Of a DNA stretch of 64,000 bases, positions 11,139 through 22,597 are shown one piece after another (the first letter of the stretch is position 1; every line of letters starts with the position of its first letter). Made by a program: the position numbers and the translations under genes. The DNA is from Isoetes taiwanensis (lineage: Eukaryota > Streptophyta > Lycopodiopsida > Isoetales > Isoetaceae), in NCBI GenBank assembly GCA_021234155.1, contig JAJEKV010000039.1, positions 2,232,001 through 2,296,000 on the forward strand, in the 5' to 3' direction. Under the pieces are notes generated by a model, which did no database searches, was not told where the DNA came from, and saw only the letters and a program-made list of their open reading frames with translations.

Positions 11139-13220
11139 CCTTCTCCTTCACCGCAACCACAAGAGTAGAAACCGAATGTTATCAACGAGCACGAGGGCTA
11201 TGGGCCATCTCACAAGGTCATGCGGTTGGGGCATTTACGCGCACGTGCCCGGCAACAAGATAGAGATCTTTTCGGGCATTGGAAAAATGTTCATGATAGT
11301 AGCGACTATGGAGCCTTCCCCTAACTTCACGCCGGACACAAAGATGGTTTGGATCGGCAAAACGATAACACCATAGGCATAAGCCATGTAGCAAAGATTC
11401 ATGCATGAGTGTGCACGCCTTCTCAACTAACTCATCTCTAGAAAGCCCTTGCACATGATTCGCCTCATTCTTGGCTAACCCCTCATTCCCTCCTCGTCCC
11501 CGCCACCTATGCGTTTTATCGACCTATTGGAGTGCATGCTTCCTCATGTCTATCAAGTTGAGCAACAATGTCCTTCTTGTACCACAACACAAAAGTCCCC
11601 ACACGGCTTCACCCTCATTTTTCTATTTCCATTTCGAATTGGTAGCGTAATCGTCCATCCGTAACATTCACAATTGAAACGACAACCATACCCTCCGGAC
11701 AATCGAATTGTGATGGCGCCGAAATTGTGGACTCTTCCTTCCGCCACCTTTTTTCCGAAAGTCTGTGAATTACATCAGCCATCCTGCAAACAAGAGGTCG
11801 TGAATAGCGCGGCCGCGATCCTCGTAAGCAGAAAGCACTGTGATCACAAACCACTACAAAAAATAGGAACTGAAAAATAAAAAATGCTCGGGACTATCGC
11901 CACCGCGATCTTATCGAGCATGGGTAAGAACGCGGTCGCGCTTTTTGCAATGATTCACACTAGCTGTTTCGATAAGAACTCGTGCAAATCACATTTCGAG
12001 GCTAGCTAGTGGTTTCAACTCAAAGTTATCGATAGCTGGGAGTTCATTGGTCAATAGCAAGTGTAGACGGTTGAAGGTATCGCGACCGCGATCTCGTGGA
12101 ACACCAAAGTTAAACGACTGACTCACAGAATAAAGCATTACTCATACCTCACAGAATACGGTGTCGTCAACGTCAACTTGTAGCCGGGGACCCGTCAGAA
12201 GCTGCAGTGTCATAAAAACAGTGTTTAGTTTCATCCACATGGAGAAAGAAAGCATATACCTGAAACACGTTTACATTGTATAATAAACATACCAGAGTGC
12301 ACAGTTTTGCTTAGAACATCAATTTTTACATAGTTGCAACAAAGTATCAGGAGGTATCTTATCAATCCATGCAATACATAGTGATGTTAGTGCAGAGACT
12401 CGTAGATTGTAGTTATAATTGAAATTCAGTGCAACATAGACGTTGAGTTCACTTCAGTGAGGGATATGCATCAGAATAGGCCTTTTACCTCGCCCGAAAC
12501 CCTGAATTCGATGCAGTTGCAGAATTCTGAATGTGTAGTGGCGGATTGCAAGCGGATTATCAGCGCCCTCGTCAGCGCCTTCAATGGATCGCGAATTAAG
12601 CAAGAAATCCTTGCCCGACCTTGGCCCAGCTTAGGCGCAGCTCCAGCGCCTCGAAGATCTTGCAAAACAATGAAATTTGAATTGGCTTTTCCCGCTTTCT
12701 TGAATTGGTTTGTTCTCGATTTCAAATTCTACAGTCACTGTCCGTCCGTCCGTAAATGTGTCATTTTTGGGGCATTTATGGCTGCATAATGTGTCAGGTC
12801 CGAAATTACGCCCCAAATTTGAACGCGGACGTCCAAGTGGATAAGGACCTTTCGTACGGATTACTTGCCTTTGCGGACGGGTATATTCGCACGACCGCAT
12901 TTATGTCAGGGAATAAATACGGCCGGCCGGCCGGTAATTATTACTGCCGGCGTACGACGCCATTATGGCCGGCACGTTTTTTCACGCGCAATTATGAGGG
13001 GCGGGCAATTAATTTCCGCGGCCGCGTTCTATAAATTGAAACTTCAAACCTTTAAAAACAAATTTCGACTCCGCGATTTCCTTCAGCGCCTAAGCCTAAG
13101 CTTAAGCCCTCCGAGCTTCTCGAGCCACTCCAAAAGACTTCGTATTTTCGAACTCAAAATACCCATCCCATGGCACCTAAGGACTCCCTCAGAGAAGGTA
13201 TTTTCTAACATTTCAGCTCA
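11139..13220. other. Divergent intergenic region of element Y with palindromes
   Basis: Sequence between the two head-to-head genes of Y. Palindromic GC sites occur at 11,808-11,817 (CGCGGCCGCG), 11,896-11,909 (degenerate), 11,931-11,940 (CGCGGTCGCG), 12,079-12,092 (ATCGCGACCGCGAT) and 13,017-13,026. A GGCCGGCCGGCCGG run is at about 12,921-12,934. Minus-strand open pieces at 11,218-11,854 may be N-terminal exons of the DUF7869 gene; no domain was recognised. Confidence 0.5.
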
Positions 13221-13460
13221 GCAAGATCGCGGCCGCGATCTTGCCTACTCGAACTTCTATTGTTTTCATAAGTATAGCTGCTCAGCAAGATCGCGGCCGC
13301 GGTCTTGCTTGATAGGTTTTGTAATTTCTAGACAGCGGTCTTCATAAGTGTAGCTGCTCAACAAGATCGCGGCCGCGGTCTTGCTTGATAGGTTTCGTAA
13401 TTTCTAGACAGCGGTCTTCATAATCAGGCGCTCAACAACATCACGCGCCGCTGATCCGGG
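13221..13460. repeat. 76-bp tandem repeat, each unit with a GC palindrome
   Basis: The palindrome is perfect over 24 bp at 13,221-13,244 (core GATCGCGGCCGCGATC, flanks GCAA/TTGC). It recurs with one or two changes at 13,285-13,308 and 13,361-13,384, and degenerate at about 13,437-13,456. Spacing is 64, 76 and about 76 bp, and the DNA between sites is also repeated (GATAGGTTTTGTAATTTCTA, GACAGCGGTCTTCATAA). Confidence 0.85.
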
Positions 13461-13522
13461 CCGAGTATAGATTTTCTTTCTTTATATGTTTCATGAGTAC
13501 TAGTATAGTACGTCATTAGGTT

Positions 13523-13554
13523 CGCGACCGCGGATCGGCAGGATCGCGGTCGCG
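13523..13554. repeat. Pair of GC palindromes 22 bp apart
   Basis: CGCGACCGCG at 13,523-13,532 and CGCGGTCGCG at 13,545-13,554; centres are two helical turns apart. They belong to the same family as the Y sites at 12,079, 13,221, 15,230 and 17,405. Confidence 0.75.
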
Positions 13555-13610
13555 TTTTTCTACAGTAGTTTATACCTTTTCCTTGCACCACATTATGCAG
13601 CCTACCAGGC

Positions 13611-13916
13611 ACTCACCACAGGCTTTTGTTTACAGCACTTGCTCTCTTCCGAGGACCAGATGTCGAGCCCGTCCGTATTATAACCCCTTCCAATGAAAGG
13701 AAATGGTGTATTGAGATTGCACAGGCTATACCGCACATTAAGGGTGATCGCAGAAAGGACCTGTGCCTGTTTCTGCGGACTGGAAAAAAAGCTGAGGACG
13801 TTGAACAAGTTGGCATAGTGGTGGCAATGTGGGAAGGCACGAAGAACAATGTGCAAGATGCTATCATATGCAGCATTGAGGACACACAAGCATTGCGGTT
13901 TAAGAGTACATTTTGA
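13611..13916 (+). CDS. Candidate first coding segment of the Y methyltransferase-like gene
   Basis: An open stretch after a TTTACAG acceptor-like site reads LALFRGPDVEPVRIITPSNE and continues through LCLFLRTGKKAEDVEQVG to a stop at 13,914. Its position upstream of the main gene corresponds to exon 1 of the element X gene (24,075-24,197). It could instead be a separate small gene. No domain was recognised. Confidence 0.3.
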   Translation, partial: THHRLLFTALALFRGPDVEPVRIITPSNERKWCIEIAQAIPHIKGDRRKDLCLFLRTGKKAEDVEQVGIVVAMWEGTKNNVQDAIICSIEDTQALRFKSTF

Positions 13917-14050
13917 AATGGCGCAATTATGACCCGCCTATGATGACGACCCGAGAAAATGAACAAGCCCGACCCGACCACGGAAAACGTCCCCACGTCG
14001 CCTAAGGGTTATGGCTGGTTGTTGCCATCCTATGAATCTCTCTTTTGTCG

Positions 14051-14059
14051 TATATAAAG
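14051..14059 (+). promoter_or_regulatory. Possible TATA box
   Basis: TATATAAAG lies 103 bp upstream of the ATG at 14,162, the first ATG of the long frame that opens the methyltransferase-like gene of element Y. Confidence 0.45.
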
Positions 14060-14161
14060 GGAAACAGAGACATATTGCTTTCGGGTTCGGCATGCGTAAT
14101 TGGTTTGTCTACAGACAAGAAGCCTCCGAGCTGTGCCTTAAAAGCAGTTCGGGACGAGAAG

Positions 14162-17100
14162 ATGCCCTCCGTGATGGACACTAATTGGCTAAGAGCCGTG
14201 GCCAAGAAAAAGAGTGTGAAGCCTATTGCAGCTTTGGGAGAGACATCAGCACCAAAAGAAATTGCTCAAGAACCACAATCCACGATAAACCCCTCCGGTA
14301 TTGTTAACCCTACTCTTCCTATTGCTATGAAGGCCCCAGATAGCAATACATCTGGTGGATTTATTCCAAAAAAATTCCCTCCTTTCAAAATTAGCCTTAA
14401 GAATCTGACACCTAATGAAGATAGCCCGCAGCCCAGCAGTTCTCAAACCCCCCCCTCAGTTACGAATGCCTCCTCTACACTAGCATTGACATGGCCCCAC
14501 GCACCTGCCATTCCAGTCGAGTTGAAGTTCAATCCCGAAGAGGAACGCAAGATGGCAGAGCAAACCACTCAGAAGCTTGAACAGTTCAAAAGGTTCTACC
14601 CCTTAGGGGTTAATTGGTTTACAAAGATTTCTATTTTTGATTGTGAACTGCACCAAAAAACTTGACACCGCGAGAATGCGGTCAAATGACCATGTTCAAA
14701 CTCCGGTTAAAAGCTTCAAGACATACCCGACGGAGGTCCTCACCCCTAGCGACGCCGTTTCGTTTGACCCTATTACCAAGTAACTAATTCTTTATCTTTT
14801 GGACACTTTCGTTATGTAGATTTGACCTCGACGGTTGTCTATCTTTCGGGAGGAGGGTGACATGGAGCAATCCGAGGAAGATTTGAAGGGCAAGAAATTT
14901 TATATTATTTCCGCAACCACAGATATTTTGTTGCACAACTCCTTTGTTCTATTAGTTTACGAGTTTGAGCAAAGAACGAGAATTTGCCAAAGTATATGCT
15001 AGAAGAAGATCGAGGGTGCTCAACGGAAATCTTACGAACAAGGAATATATAGAGTTGAGTATTCAATGCAACGAAGTAATTGCAAACACCGTCTGGTACG
15101 AGAGCCACCGATTGAAAAACTCGCAAACAACTTCATCGACAAGGCTTATGGCTGTCCTCCACAAGGACCTATAGGGACAGCTAAAACTTCAGCTTGGAAG
15201 GTATTCATTTATTTTCTACTCGCCAACTTCGCGGCCGCGATCTTGATGACCTTGAAATTGCTTCTGCAGGATTTCCATGAAATTGCAACGACCACCTTGA
15301 AAGTGCAGGAGCTTAAGGATGAAAAACAATTCATTTTTATGGATGAGAAGGTTTTCAAGAAGTTAATGGAAGTTGCCGGTCTGTGGGTGAGTCGTAAACT
15401 CAGTGACGACCATGGTGACTTTCCGGACAAGCCATCCAAAGACTTCTTTAACAAGACCTGGCTTCGGTTGCTACAAGGTATGTCGAATGCAGAGGTGTCA
15501 CAGCTGCTCGATGAGATTATAGAAGGCAAGACCTATTTAAAGGTGCAGTCATGTTATCACGGGAGATTTGATTGCAAACAACGGGCAACTGACATCAGAA
15601 CCCTCACTTTTATGAGGCGAGAAATTTTATCTTATGCCTCAAATTTGCTGCAAAAGGATTTCGATAGCTGGGAGGAATTGCTTCAGGCTTTTCCTGATTT
15701 GACTGAACAGAGAATACTGGATATATCAGATACCGATACAGAATACGTGAAGGCTAACTATAACAAGGATCATACACTTGGTAACCTACCTGTAGCCTTT
15801 CTGGAGCCAGTCAGGAATATTCTAAAGCCAGAAGAGGCTAGAAAAAAAAAGGAAAAGAGAAATATTGTCATAGCAGTGACAAAGGATGGCATCCCTACTT
15901 CCTCCCAAGTGTCAGAGAATGCGACATTGATATTTATTGACATCCGAGGGATAAACAAGGTATGGGATTGCAAGAAATACACAGATCTATTTACAAGGAT
16001 AGCTACCATGACGAATGCCAAAGTTTATCACTTGGTCATTATCATGCGCTCAGTGAATTTGCCCAATTGCTTGTACAGTCAGAAGCAAATTCAGGGCGGT
16101 GGCTACCTATCTTTAGGTTCTTATGAAGAAATGGGATGGGAGAGCAAACGAAGGGTGAAAGAACATCAGTACTTTATTAGTCATATGTGCATTAACAGGA
16201 GTGATGTTCGTGTAGCACCTGTGCAACCAGAGCTGGAGCTTCACCTATCTCCACACGGCAAGGCTCCTAAGTCAACACCATTGCCTCCAATGCCGCTAAC
16301 AGGTAATGAGGATGCCGACGAGAAGATAAAAAAGAAATATCAGACTCTTTTTACAGGCAAACCAAGATTCAAATGGGCGGCAATGGAAGGAGATCTTGTA
16401 TTGAAATGCCAGCTGAAAACCTCGTATGCCTACCATATTGTTGAACAGCTGGTGCCGACTGATGGTTGCGTTCTGGATTTCTTTTTAAATTTGGGGGCGA
16501 CGGCTTCTCGTGGTTGCTCTTATGCAAGGCAAAAGAGCGTGGCTTTCGAAAAGTTCGGTAAAGTGTGCCGTTTTCTCGAGGGCGTCTTTGAAACGCTTGA
16601 TAAAATGGCCAATCCAAGTGCTGATGGGTTTGAGGAAGAGCCGAAAGCAGAGAATGTTGAGCCTGATCCAGCTCAACCCGACATCAGTATCACCCAAAAC
16701 ACAGATCTATCAAAGTTGGATTCCATTTTGGAAAACCTCGATGCTAAGTCCTACGAAGAGAGAATGCAAGAAACAAAGCGCTTGCTTGAAGAGACGGAAA
16801 AAGTACGAAGCCCGAGCCCACTTTTCAAAAATTGAGTGCACTTAATGAGAAGCTTGATGGGTACATGCCTTTCTTGACAGGCTTAACATCGGTTTGAATA
16901 CGTGGGCGAGAACACATGGAAGCGCATTAACAAAGACATGGAGATTGACCAAGATGAGGTTCTTGGGTCACAGGAGCATCGGTACACAAGAAGAAGCGTA
17001 GCTCTCTCATCCACAAAGCAGAATGCTAATGCATCGAACTACTTGCAAAAGGAACTTATAGGCGGAGCAAAGCGGTGCAATGGACAAGTGAGGAATGGGA

Positions 17101-17285
17101 GCCCGATTCACATCTGCGGCGCATGCATCGCAAAGGCCATGGGTGTTGTAGTTCCGGGAGATCACAAAGTTATTCGTGAGATGGACACAACACAAGCGAT
17201 GGAATTGGGTAGAGAGCATGTCAATCGCATGGCCAATGAAATGGGTGTGATACCTGATCAAGTATCTGAAACACAATCAGAATAA
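14162..17285 (+). pseudogene. Degenerate ParB-like/DNA-methyltransferase-like gene, element Y
   Basis: Homologue of the element X methyltransferase by order of segments. A Pro/Ser-rich N-terminal part runs from MPSVMDTNWLRAVAKKKS to about 14,600. A ParB-like segment follows (14,895-15,080), where X has FVLGGTHSYKA and Y has YIISATTDILLH, then the shared ELSKE. An intron at 15,201-15,269 (GTATTC ... CTGCAG) contains a GC palindrome. A long frame (15,270-16,835) holds NLLQKDFDSWEELLQAFPDL, the motif-IV position IFIDIRGINKVWD (X: IADIPYGF) and the motif-I position VLDFFLNLGATA (X: ILDAFSGSGTTA). The acidic tail continues with breaks to 17,285 and has a CGACI cysteine motif. Frame breaks near 14,660, 14,960 and 16,835 suggest a pseudogene. 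Catalysis is unlikely; a non-enzymatic DNA-binding role is possible. Confidence 0.65.
15229..15240. repeat. GC palindrome inside an intron
   Basis: TCGCGGCCGCGA within the 69-bp intron 15,201-15,269 of the Y methyltransferase-like gene. It parallels the palindromes found inside introns of the X gene. Confidence 0.75.
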
Positions 17286-17798
17286 TTATCTCCTTCAATC
17301 AGTAATTATGTTGTATATTACTTCCTTCAATGGAAATTTTTGTTTCGTGAACTTTGGTTTTGTCTTTACCCATATCTTTTACCATATGTTTAATGCTAAA
17401 AATAATCGCGACCGCGATCCTCTGTAGCAATTATATGGCTTTAAATACTGAATTTTGTGTGATATCCTTGCTCCTCGGTACCTTCTTTTAACACAATGCT
17501 CTCATATGGTTTTAATAAAAGGCACATTATTTTGTCTCCTTTCAGCTGCGAAACATCGCGTTCGCGCTTCTCGCGAGAAGTTTTAACACTCCCTCCTACT
17601 ACGTTATACTCGCCCTGAACCTTTGCATTAGCAGTAAAAACTATATTTCCGAATAAGACTGAAGCATTTGCAGAATTTGTGCAAAAAAACGCCAACTTTT
17701 ACTCAATTGGTAGTAGTTTTTGCACTATATGGCTACCCGCTAACCTATTTCATGCTAAACGAGAATTCCAAATTTCTCTAATTAATGAATTCATGCTT
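17286..17798. other. Right end region of element Y
   Basis: Downstream of the methyltransferase-like gene. It contains the palindromes ATCGCGACCGCGAT (17,405-17,418) and a degenerate one at 17,555-17,568, then the terminal inverted repeat ending at 17,798. No gene seen. Confidence 0.6.
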
Positions 17799-17802
17799 AG
17801 TT

Positions 17803-18905
17803 CTGTCTTGCACTAATGCCATGCCATAACACCTCTGATACTTCTTCCGTATCATCAAACTCTACATCTGCACAACCTCAACATACTTTCTGTTCACAAC
17901 TAGAATTCCCTCTGCCATTCAAATTCCAAATGACCCTACCATGTGGTTTTTTGATTTCGATGCAACCACACACATGAGCCCTTTCAAGAATCATTTTGTG
18001 GCTTATACCTTGTTGCAACCACCCAGAGAAATATAGATGGAAAACAACACACCTCGTCAAGGCCTCGGTATTGGCATTGTTGCAATTACTTCTGAATTCA
18101 CCACCAAACACATCTCCAATGTGCTACATGTTACTGGCCTACATGTAAATCTTATTTCAGTTAGCCAAATTGCATATTCATGCTTCAAAATATCTTTCTC
18201 ATCCAATACATCCGAAGTATTTTCTGCAGACAACAAAATCAGGATCCATGGTGCCCGTTCTGGGAATCTTTATCAAGTCTCTATTGTTCCCATTGAGTTC
18301 GTCAACTATACATATGCCCATGCTACACTTGGCATAATCGTCTGGGGTATAGTGGCTACACCAAGATGCATCATTTGCACAGTTAAGGGAGAATCCACTT
18401 TGATCAGAACAATGTGCTTCCACGTTCTTTATGTTCTAGAGGTAAACACACTCGTACTTCTTTCCCTCCATCCGAATCCCATGTCTCCACCAGACTTCAA
18501 CTCGTTCATAGTGATATCTGCAGACCAATACGCCCAGCTTCATTCACTGGCTTTGAATACTTTCTTACATTCCTTTGATGACTGCTCTAGACATGTCAAT
18601 GTATACCCACTATGGCAAAATTTAGAAGCTTTTGCTCATTTTTGTTCTTATATTGCTGCAACAGAAAGGCTTCTTGGCACTAAGCTTGTCACACTAAGAA
18701 TAGATAATGCTGGTGAGTATTTCTCTAGTGAGTTTGCCCAATATTGAACACTCTTAGAATCACTGATAAAACCTCTACAACCTATATGCCTGAGCAAAAT
18801 GGCCGCTATGGAAGGATCAATCGCACTCTTCTGCTTTGCAACTTAATTTGTCATAATTCTGAAGGGAGTTCTCCCCTTCTTGCTTTCGGTCTGACTAGAA
18901 CAACT
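17803..18905 (+). pseudogene. Ty1/copia protease-integrase remnant, R copy 1
   Basis: Continuation of the copia block after element Y. A stretch near 17,940 reads FDFDATTHMSPFKNHF, the place of the aspartic protease motif, which in active copia elements is normally D(S/T)GA..HM. Then follow the pre-integrase part (HISNVLHVTGLHVNLISVSQ) and integrase pieces (FDDCSRHVNVYPLWQNLEAF; LRIDNAGEYFSSEFAQY). The region ends after a broken YMPEQNG-type segment near 18,800. No reverse transcriptase or RNase H follows, so the element is truncated as well as frameshifted. Confidence 0.8.
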
Positions 18906-20530
18906 TCAAATTGTTAAGCATAATTGAGTAAGCTTCTGTGTTTTCTCTATATTAAGTTTTATAGCTTCAGTTAGAGAGGCATGGCGTAAGTAGTATGTAG
19001 ATCACTTAGATACTTTCATGGTTTTAATTTCGGATGTGCATCTGGAAAGTGTAGAGCTCGCGATATAAGATGAAATCTTCATCATATGCATATTCATAAG
19101 AGCTTCCAAGCAGGAATTGCTCTTGGGCCTGCTTGTTCTGTTGAGTGGCTCGCATGGCAATTGATCAAAGGCTGTTTTGGTGGGGGTGGGTTATTTCTTC
19201 TCTTGCCTTCTCTGAACCCAATATATGTTGGAAGATCTCTTTGGCGTTATGAATGGTCTTTCTTTCAATAGGGAAGCATGTCTTTCTTTGCTTCTTTTGT
19301 ATCTCTCTCTTCTTTCTAAGGACTTCTCTCATTTATCATATTCGCTTCCATCCTCCTCTTGAAACTTCTCTTTTTGACTCTCAATATAGCTCAAGCTCCT
19401 TGGGGGTCCATTAGGCCTATACAGATTTCTTGTCTTTCCCACTTTAGGGCTTAAGACTAACTTGAGTGTACTCAATTCTCAGTAATGTGCTTATTGAGAA
19501 TTTTCATATGTATACAAGACATGTGAGGCTAGTTCACGAGGCCATTTTGAGAGGTAACAGGCTAGAACTGTGGTATCAGTGCCCAACAGAAGTGAGTCCT
19601 AGGGCTGTCTAACGAACTTTGGGTGACTGTTTGAGGGAGTTAGACTCATCCCATGATACTAAAACTTGGCCATAAAGTGAAGATAACATTTTGAGTCAAA
19701 TTGCAAAGTTTCAGACCCAGTATTGTTCTCTATACACTGTAGAAAACTTTTGCCTTTTTTTTGAGATAGGAAACTCCAATTGACCTGAATTTTTACCAGT
19801 AGGTAGGTCTCATCATGGGGAATCTGTGTTCCAAATTTCGGCTAAAAAATGAACATATGCTACTCTTTCAACCACATCTTAGCGTCTCAATCTGACATTG
19901 GCTCATCTCGTAGAGGCGACTAAGACCGTCTTTGAGCAGGCGTAGCAGATATTTGTGTTGGATATTAGAGTCAAATTCGAAAAACAAGATCCCAATAGAC
20001 TAAGATATTATTTGAATTTGCACTACTAGTATTACAAACTCAAATGAATCTTTAAACCATTGCTATAATATTTATATTCACCATTGAACCATTAAACATG
20101 AAAATCACTGTTCATATGGATCGGGATGCTCAAAACTTCTTCTAAGAATGGATCTAACTCATGTGTTAGATCGATCTGTTCCTCCTTAACCTGTGCAATC
20201 AATCAGTCTATACAGTATATACATCTTATCCTTTAAATCGGCAGGCCTTCGACAGTTTAGCCATCGAATCAGGCCGCTTGGGCCAGTTACTAAGTTCATA
20301 TGAACTTTTCGCTCCAAAAATATGCTTATTGCATTTCGACACTTCATCATCTCAATATAACAACCTTAGACCATTGGTTTATAAAATAAGTTCCTCCATG
20401 CCCTAACAACCATATGATCTATGAATAAGTAAATGATGTAGGTCTCATCTAAGATATATTACTCCAGTGTGTTTGTAGTGTTTGTTCAGTTGCAGATACC
20501 CTATTATATGATGACATTCTCAACAATTTG
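18906..20530. other. R-unit DNA without genes
   Basis: Non-coding R sequence, repeated at about 47,700-48,750 in copy 2 and in shortened form at 54,790-55,400 in copy 3. About 600 bp here (19,920-20,530) are absent from copies 2 and 3. No gene seen. Confidence 0.5.
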
Positions 20531-20785
20531 TACGGCATGCGGATTGCTCGATATGGCACTCATAATCAGGGAATTTCAGCTTGTTATTCGATGAACGCCC
20601 ACACTTCGGGATTCGTGTTCGTCCGTATATCGTGCGGGTTGGTCGATATAGCAATCAAAATGAGGCATTTCTATCTCCTTCATCGATGAACGCGTATGCC
20701 TGGTTAGATATACTCAGATCTTCCAACCCTTTTAGTGAAATCACAAAATTTCGCATGCACTGGCTCTGTCGGCATTCCTGGTCTC
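20531..20785. repeat. Degenerate 65-bp repeats at the end of R copy 1
   Basis: Two related units, centred on GCTCGATATGGCACTCATAA (20,548) and GGTCGATATAGCAATCAAAA (20,641), each followed by a TCGATGAACG motif. Copies 2 and 3 have a third unit, which is missing here because the inversion break falls near 20,785. Confidence 0.7.
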
Positions 20786-21438
20786 CCAATGGTACAGGTA
20801 CAGGCTGATTCTCTGGCTCAGGCACCACAGGCTCCAGATCGACAAACTCCACCTCCTCATCTCTTCTTCCCGTAAGTGGAGGCTGGATTTCTGTATATGT
20901 GCCTTTCACATCGCCAGCACCGTTTTTTGCTCCCAGTTCCTCGTTTTCATCAGGAAAGGATTCACAAGAGCTTATCCTGGTCCTGATGAAACTTATTTTG
21001 TCCTGGTCTATGTCGACGGAGACAACATTGCGCCCTTGCTTAAGGGCGCAAACTGCTGTGGTGCCTGAGCCTGAAAATGCATCTAGAATCCAGTCTCCTG
21101 GGCGAGAAAACCACTGAATTAAATTATTAATTAGCCGCTGTGGCTTCTGATAATGAGATACCACAGCTCCTTGTCGTTGTGGATCTCTCAATTTTTGTAG
21201 AACAGCCGGAAACTGAAAGGCGTTGCAGGGTGGAGTCTTTTCATTCTGCGTGTTAACATGAACCATGGTTTTTTTGGCGTCCGCGCTGTAAAAACCAATA
21301 TGGAAATGTTCAAAGCAGCTTACTAAGCGCGGACCACCACCATGTCCTTTGACATTTGTTTTTAGCCTGCCAAACAAAAAAGCAATTAAACATTGGCAGA
21401 AAGAAAACGAACAAAATAAGTTAGTTAAGTGGTGTGGC

Positions 21439-21512
21439 GGTATAAATTTATACCACCATTGCCTTGCTGTATAAATTTATACCACGAGGCGACTGTGGTA
21501 TAAATTTATACC
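21439..21512. repeat. Palindrome cluster 1 (3 sites), in an intron
   Basis: Three copies of GGTATAAATTTATACC or its 14-bp core, with centres at 21,446, 21,475 and 21,504, exactly 29 bp apart. They lie in the intron between the motif IV and motif I exons of the X methyltransferase gene. Confidence 0.9.
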
Positions 21513-22597
21513 GTGGTGTTAAAGTAAATAGAAAAGCAAGAAATTCAAAGCTTACCATACGCTAGCTTTTGAAGCCAGCGTTCATGCGACTCCCAATGGC
21601 TTTAGCACCGACATCGTCTGCAGGTCGGAATGAAAAATGATGACCCTCCAGTTTTCAGATGTCGTGACTTCTTTTAGGCCATCCAAGAAAGAACGGACTT
21701 GCACGTGAGTAAAAGCCTCCTCGTCAAAAGTGCTATCCTTGATTTTGAAGCCATAAGGAATATCTGCAATGCATAACGTAAAGTTTTGTTTGTCTAAAAG
21801 AGTCCCCAGCCTCGTGCCGTCACCCTGAACAACCCTGTACTGGACGTCCTGACCAAATGTAGTAAATCTCTCGTAAGTAGTGTCAAAACTGCTAGTGCTG
21901 ACTTGCTTTCCTTGCTCAATTGCTTTTAGTCTCTGCCTCTCCTCCTTGGCCCTACGAACCGTGTTTAAAAAATCCCGCTTGGTAGGCCTTTCTTCTTATT
22001 CTCGCAAGAAAAATGTGAGACAAAGGCACGAAAACAAAAAGTATTTTCTGTACAACTTACCCAGCCACTGAAGTTAACAGCGTGCTCTCTGATAATAGTA
22101 TCTGTAGTAGAGGTTGGATATAAAGCCTTGCACTCCTCCCAGTCCTCCAGGTTTAGTTGCTTCATTAATTCTGCCTGGCAGGTGACAATGTCTTTCTGAC
22201 TGCAGAGGGAAAAATGTGATCAGACAAAATTAAGAAAAAAAGAACACGACATAAGAAATGTGGCTTATGTCTTAGCTTCTTTGGCCATTTAAATCGAGAG
22301 TAAATTCTTTTGGCCACAACTTTTCTAGAAGTCTTACAAAAATTTCTTTGCTTTTCAAACCCTCAGAGTTGCGTCCGGTACAATGCTCATGTTTTTTTGT
22401 TTTGCCTCACCACCTTTTTTTGGTTTTTTTCCGGCAGAGCTAGATTGTTCTTTCAGCTCACCATCTTCGAACATACAAAATATTCTTTCTTGAAGATCCC
22501 ACACCTGTTGACGATCGAACACAAGTATTTTAGTGTTGAATGGCGAACAAGCGTTTGTTGTGAAGTCTACTATATTATTGCACACGGAATACCGGCC

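Larger units (their letters stand above)
7276..17798. mobile_element. Element Y: TIR element with DUF7869 and methyltransferase-like genes
   Basis: The insertion is bounded by inverted ends AAAGCACGATTTCATTAATT (left) and AAGCATGAATTCATTAATT (right, read inward), and flanked by AGTT at 7,272-7,275 and 17,799-17,802. The uninterrupted target with a single AGTT is visible in R copy 3 at 53,649-53,652. The 10.5 kb holds two small paralogous genes, a minus-strand DUF7869-type gene, a 3 kb central region rich in GC palindromes, and a plus-strand degenerate ParB/methyltransferase gene. Gene content and head-to-head order match element X. Superfamily is not assigned; the TSD could be 3 or 4 bp. Confidence 0.85.
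1008..20785. repeat. R unit, copy 1 (interrupted)
   Basis: From about 1,008 the sequence matches the R units at 43,202, 49,657 and 56,078: upstream region, dirigent gene, TGA/CTC microsatellite, copia gag-integrase block and a 3-prime part with 65-bp degenerate repeats. Copy 1 is split by element Y (7,276-17,798). It also differs from copies 2 and 3 by 2.8 kb at about 3,152-5,990, which is either an insertion here or a loss there. It breaks near 20,785 at the inversion junction and its continuation lies inverted at 30,263-30,510. Confidence 0.85.

Noticed and set aside
20655-20785. C-terminal 40 residues of the long minus-strand methyltransferase frame
   Set aside because: They are encoded by R-unit DNA (the same frame exists at 48,880-49,092 without the methyltransferase), so this is a chance fusion at the inversion break.
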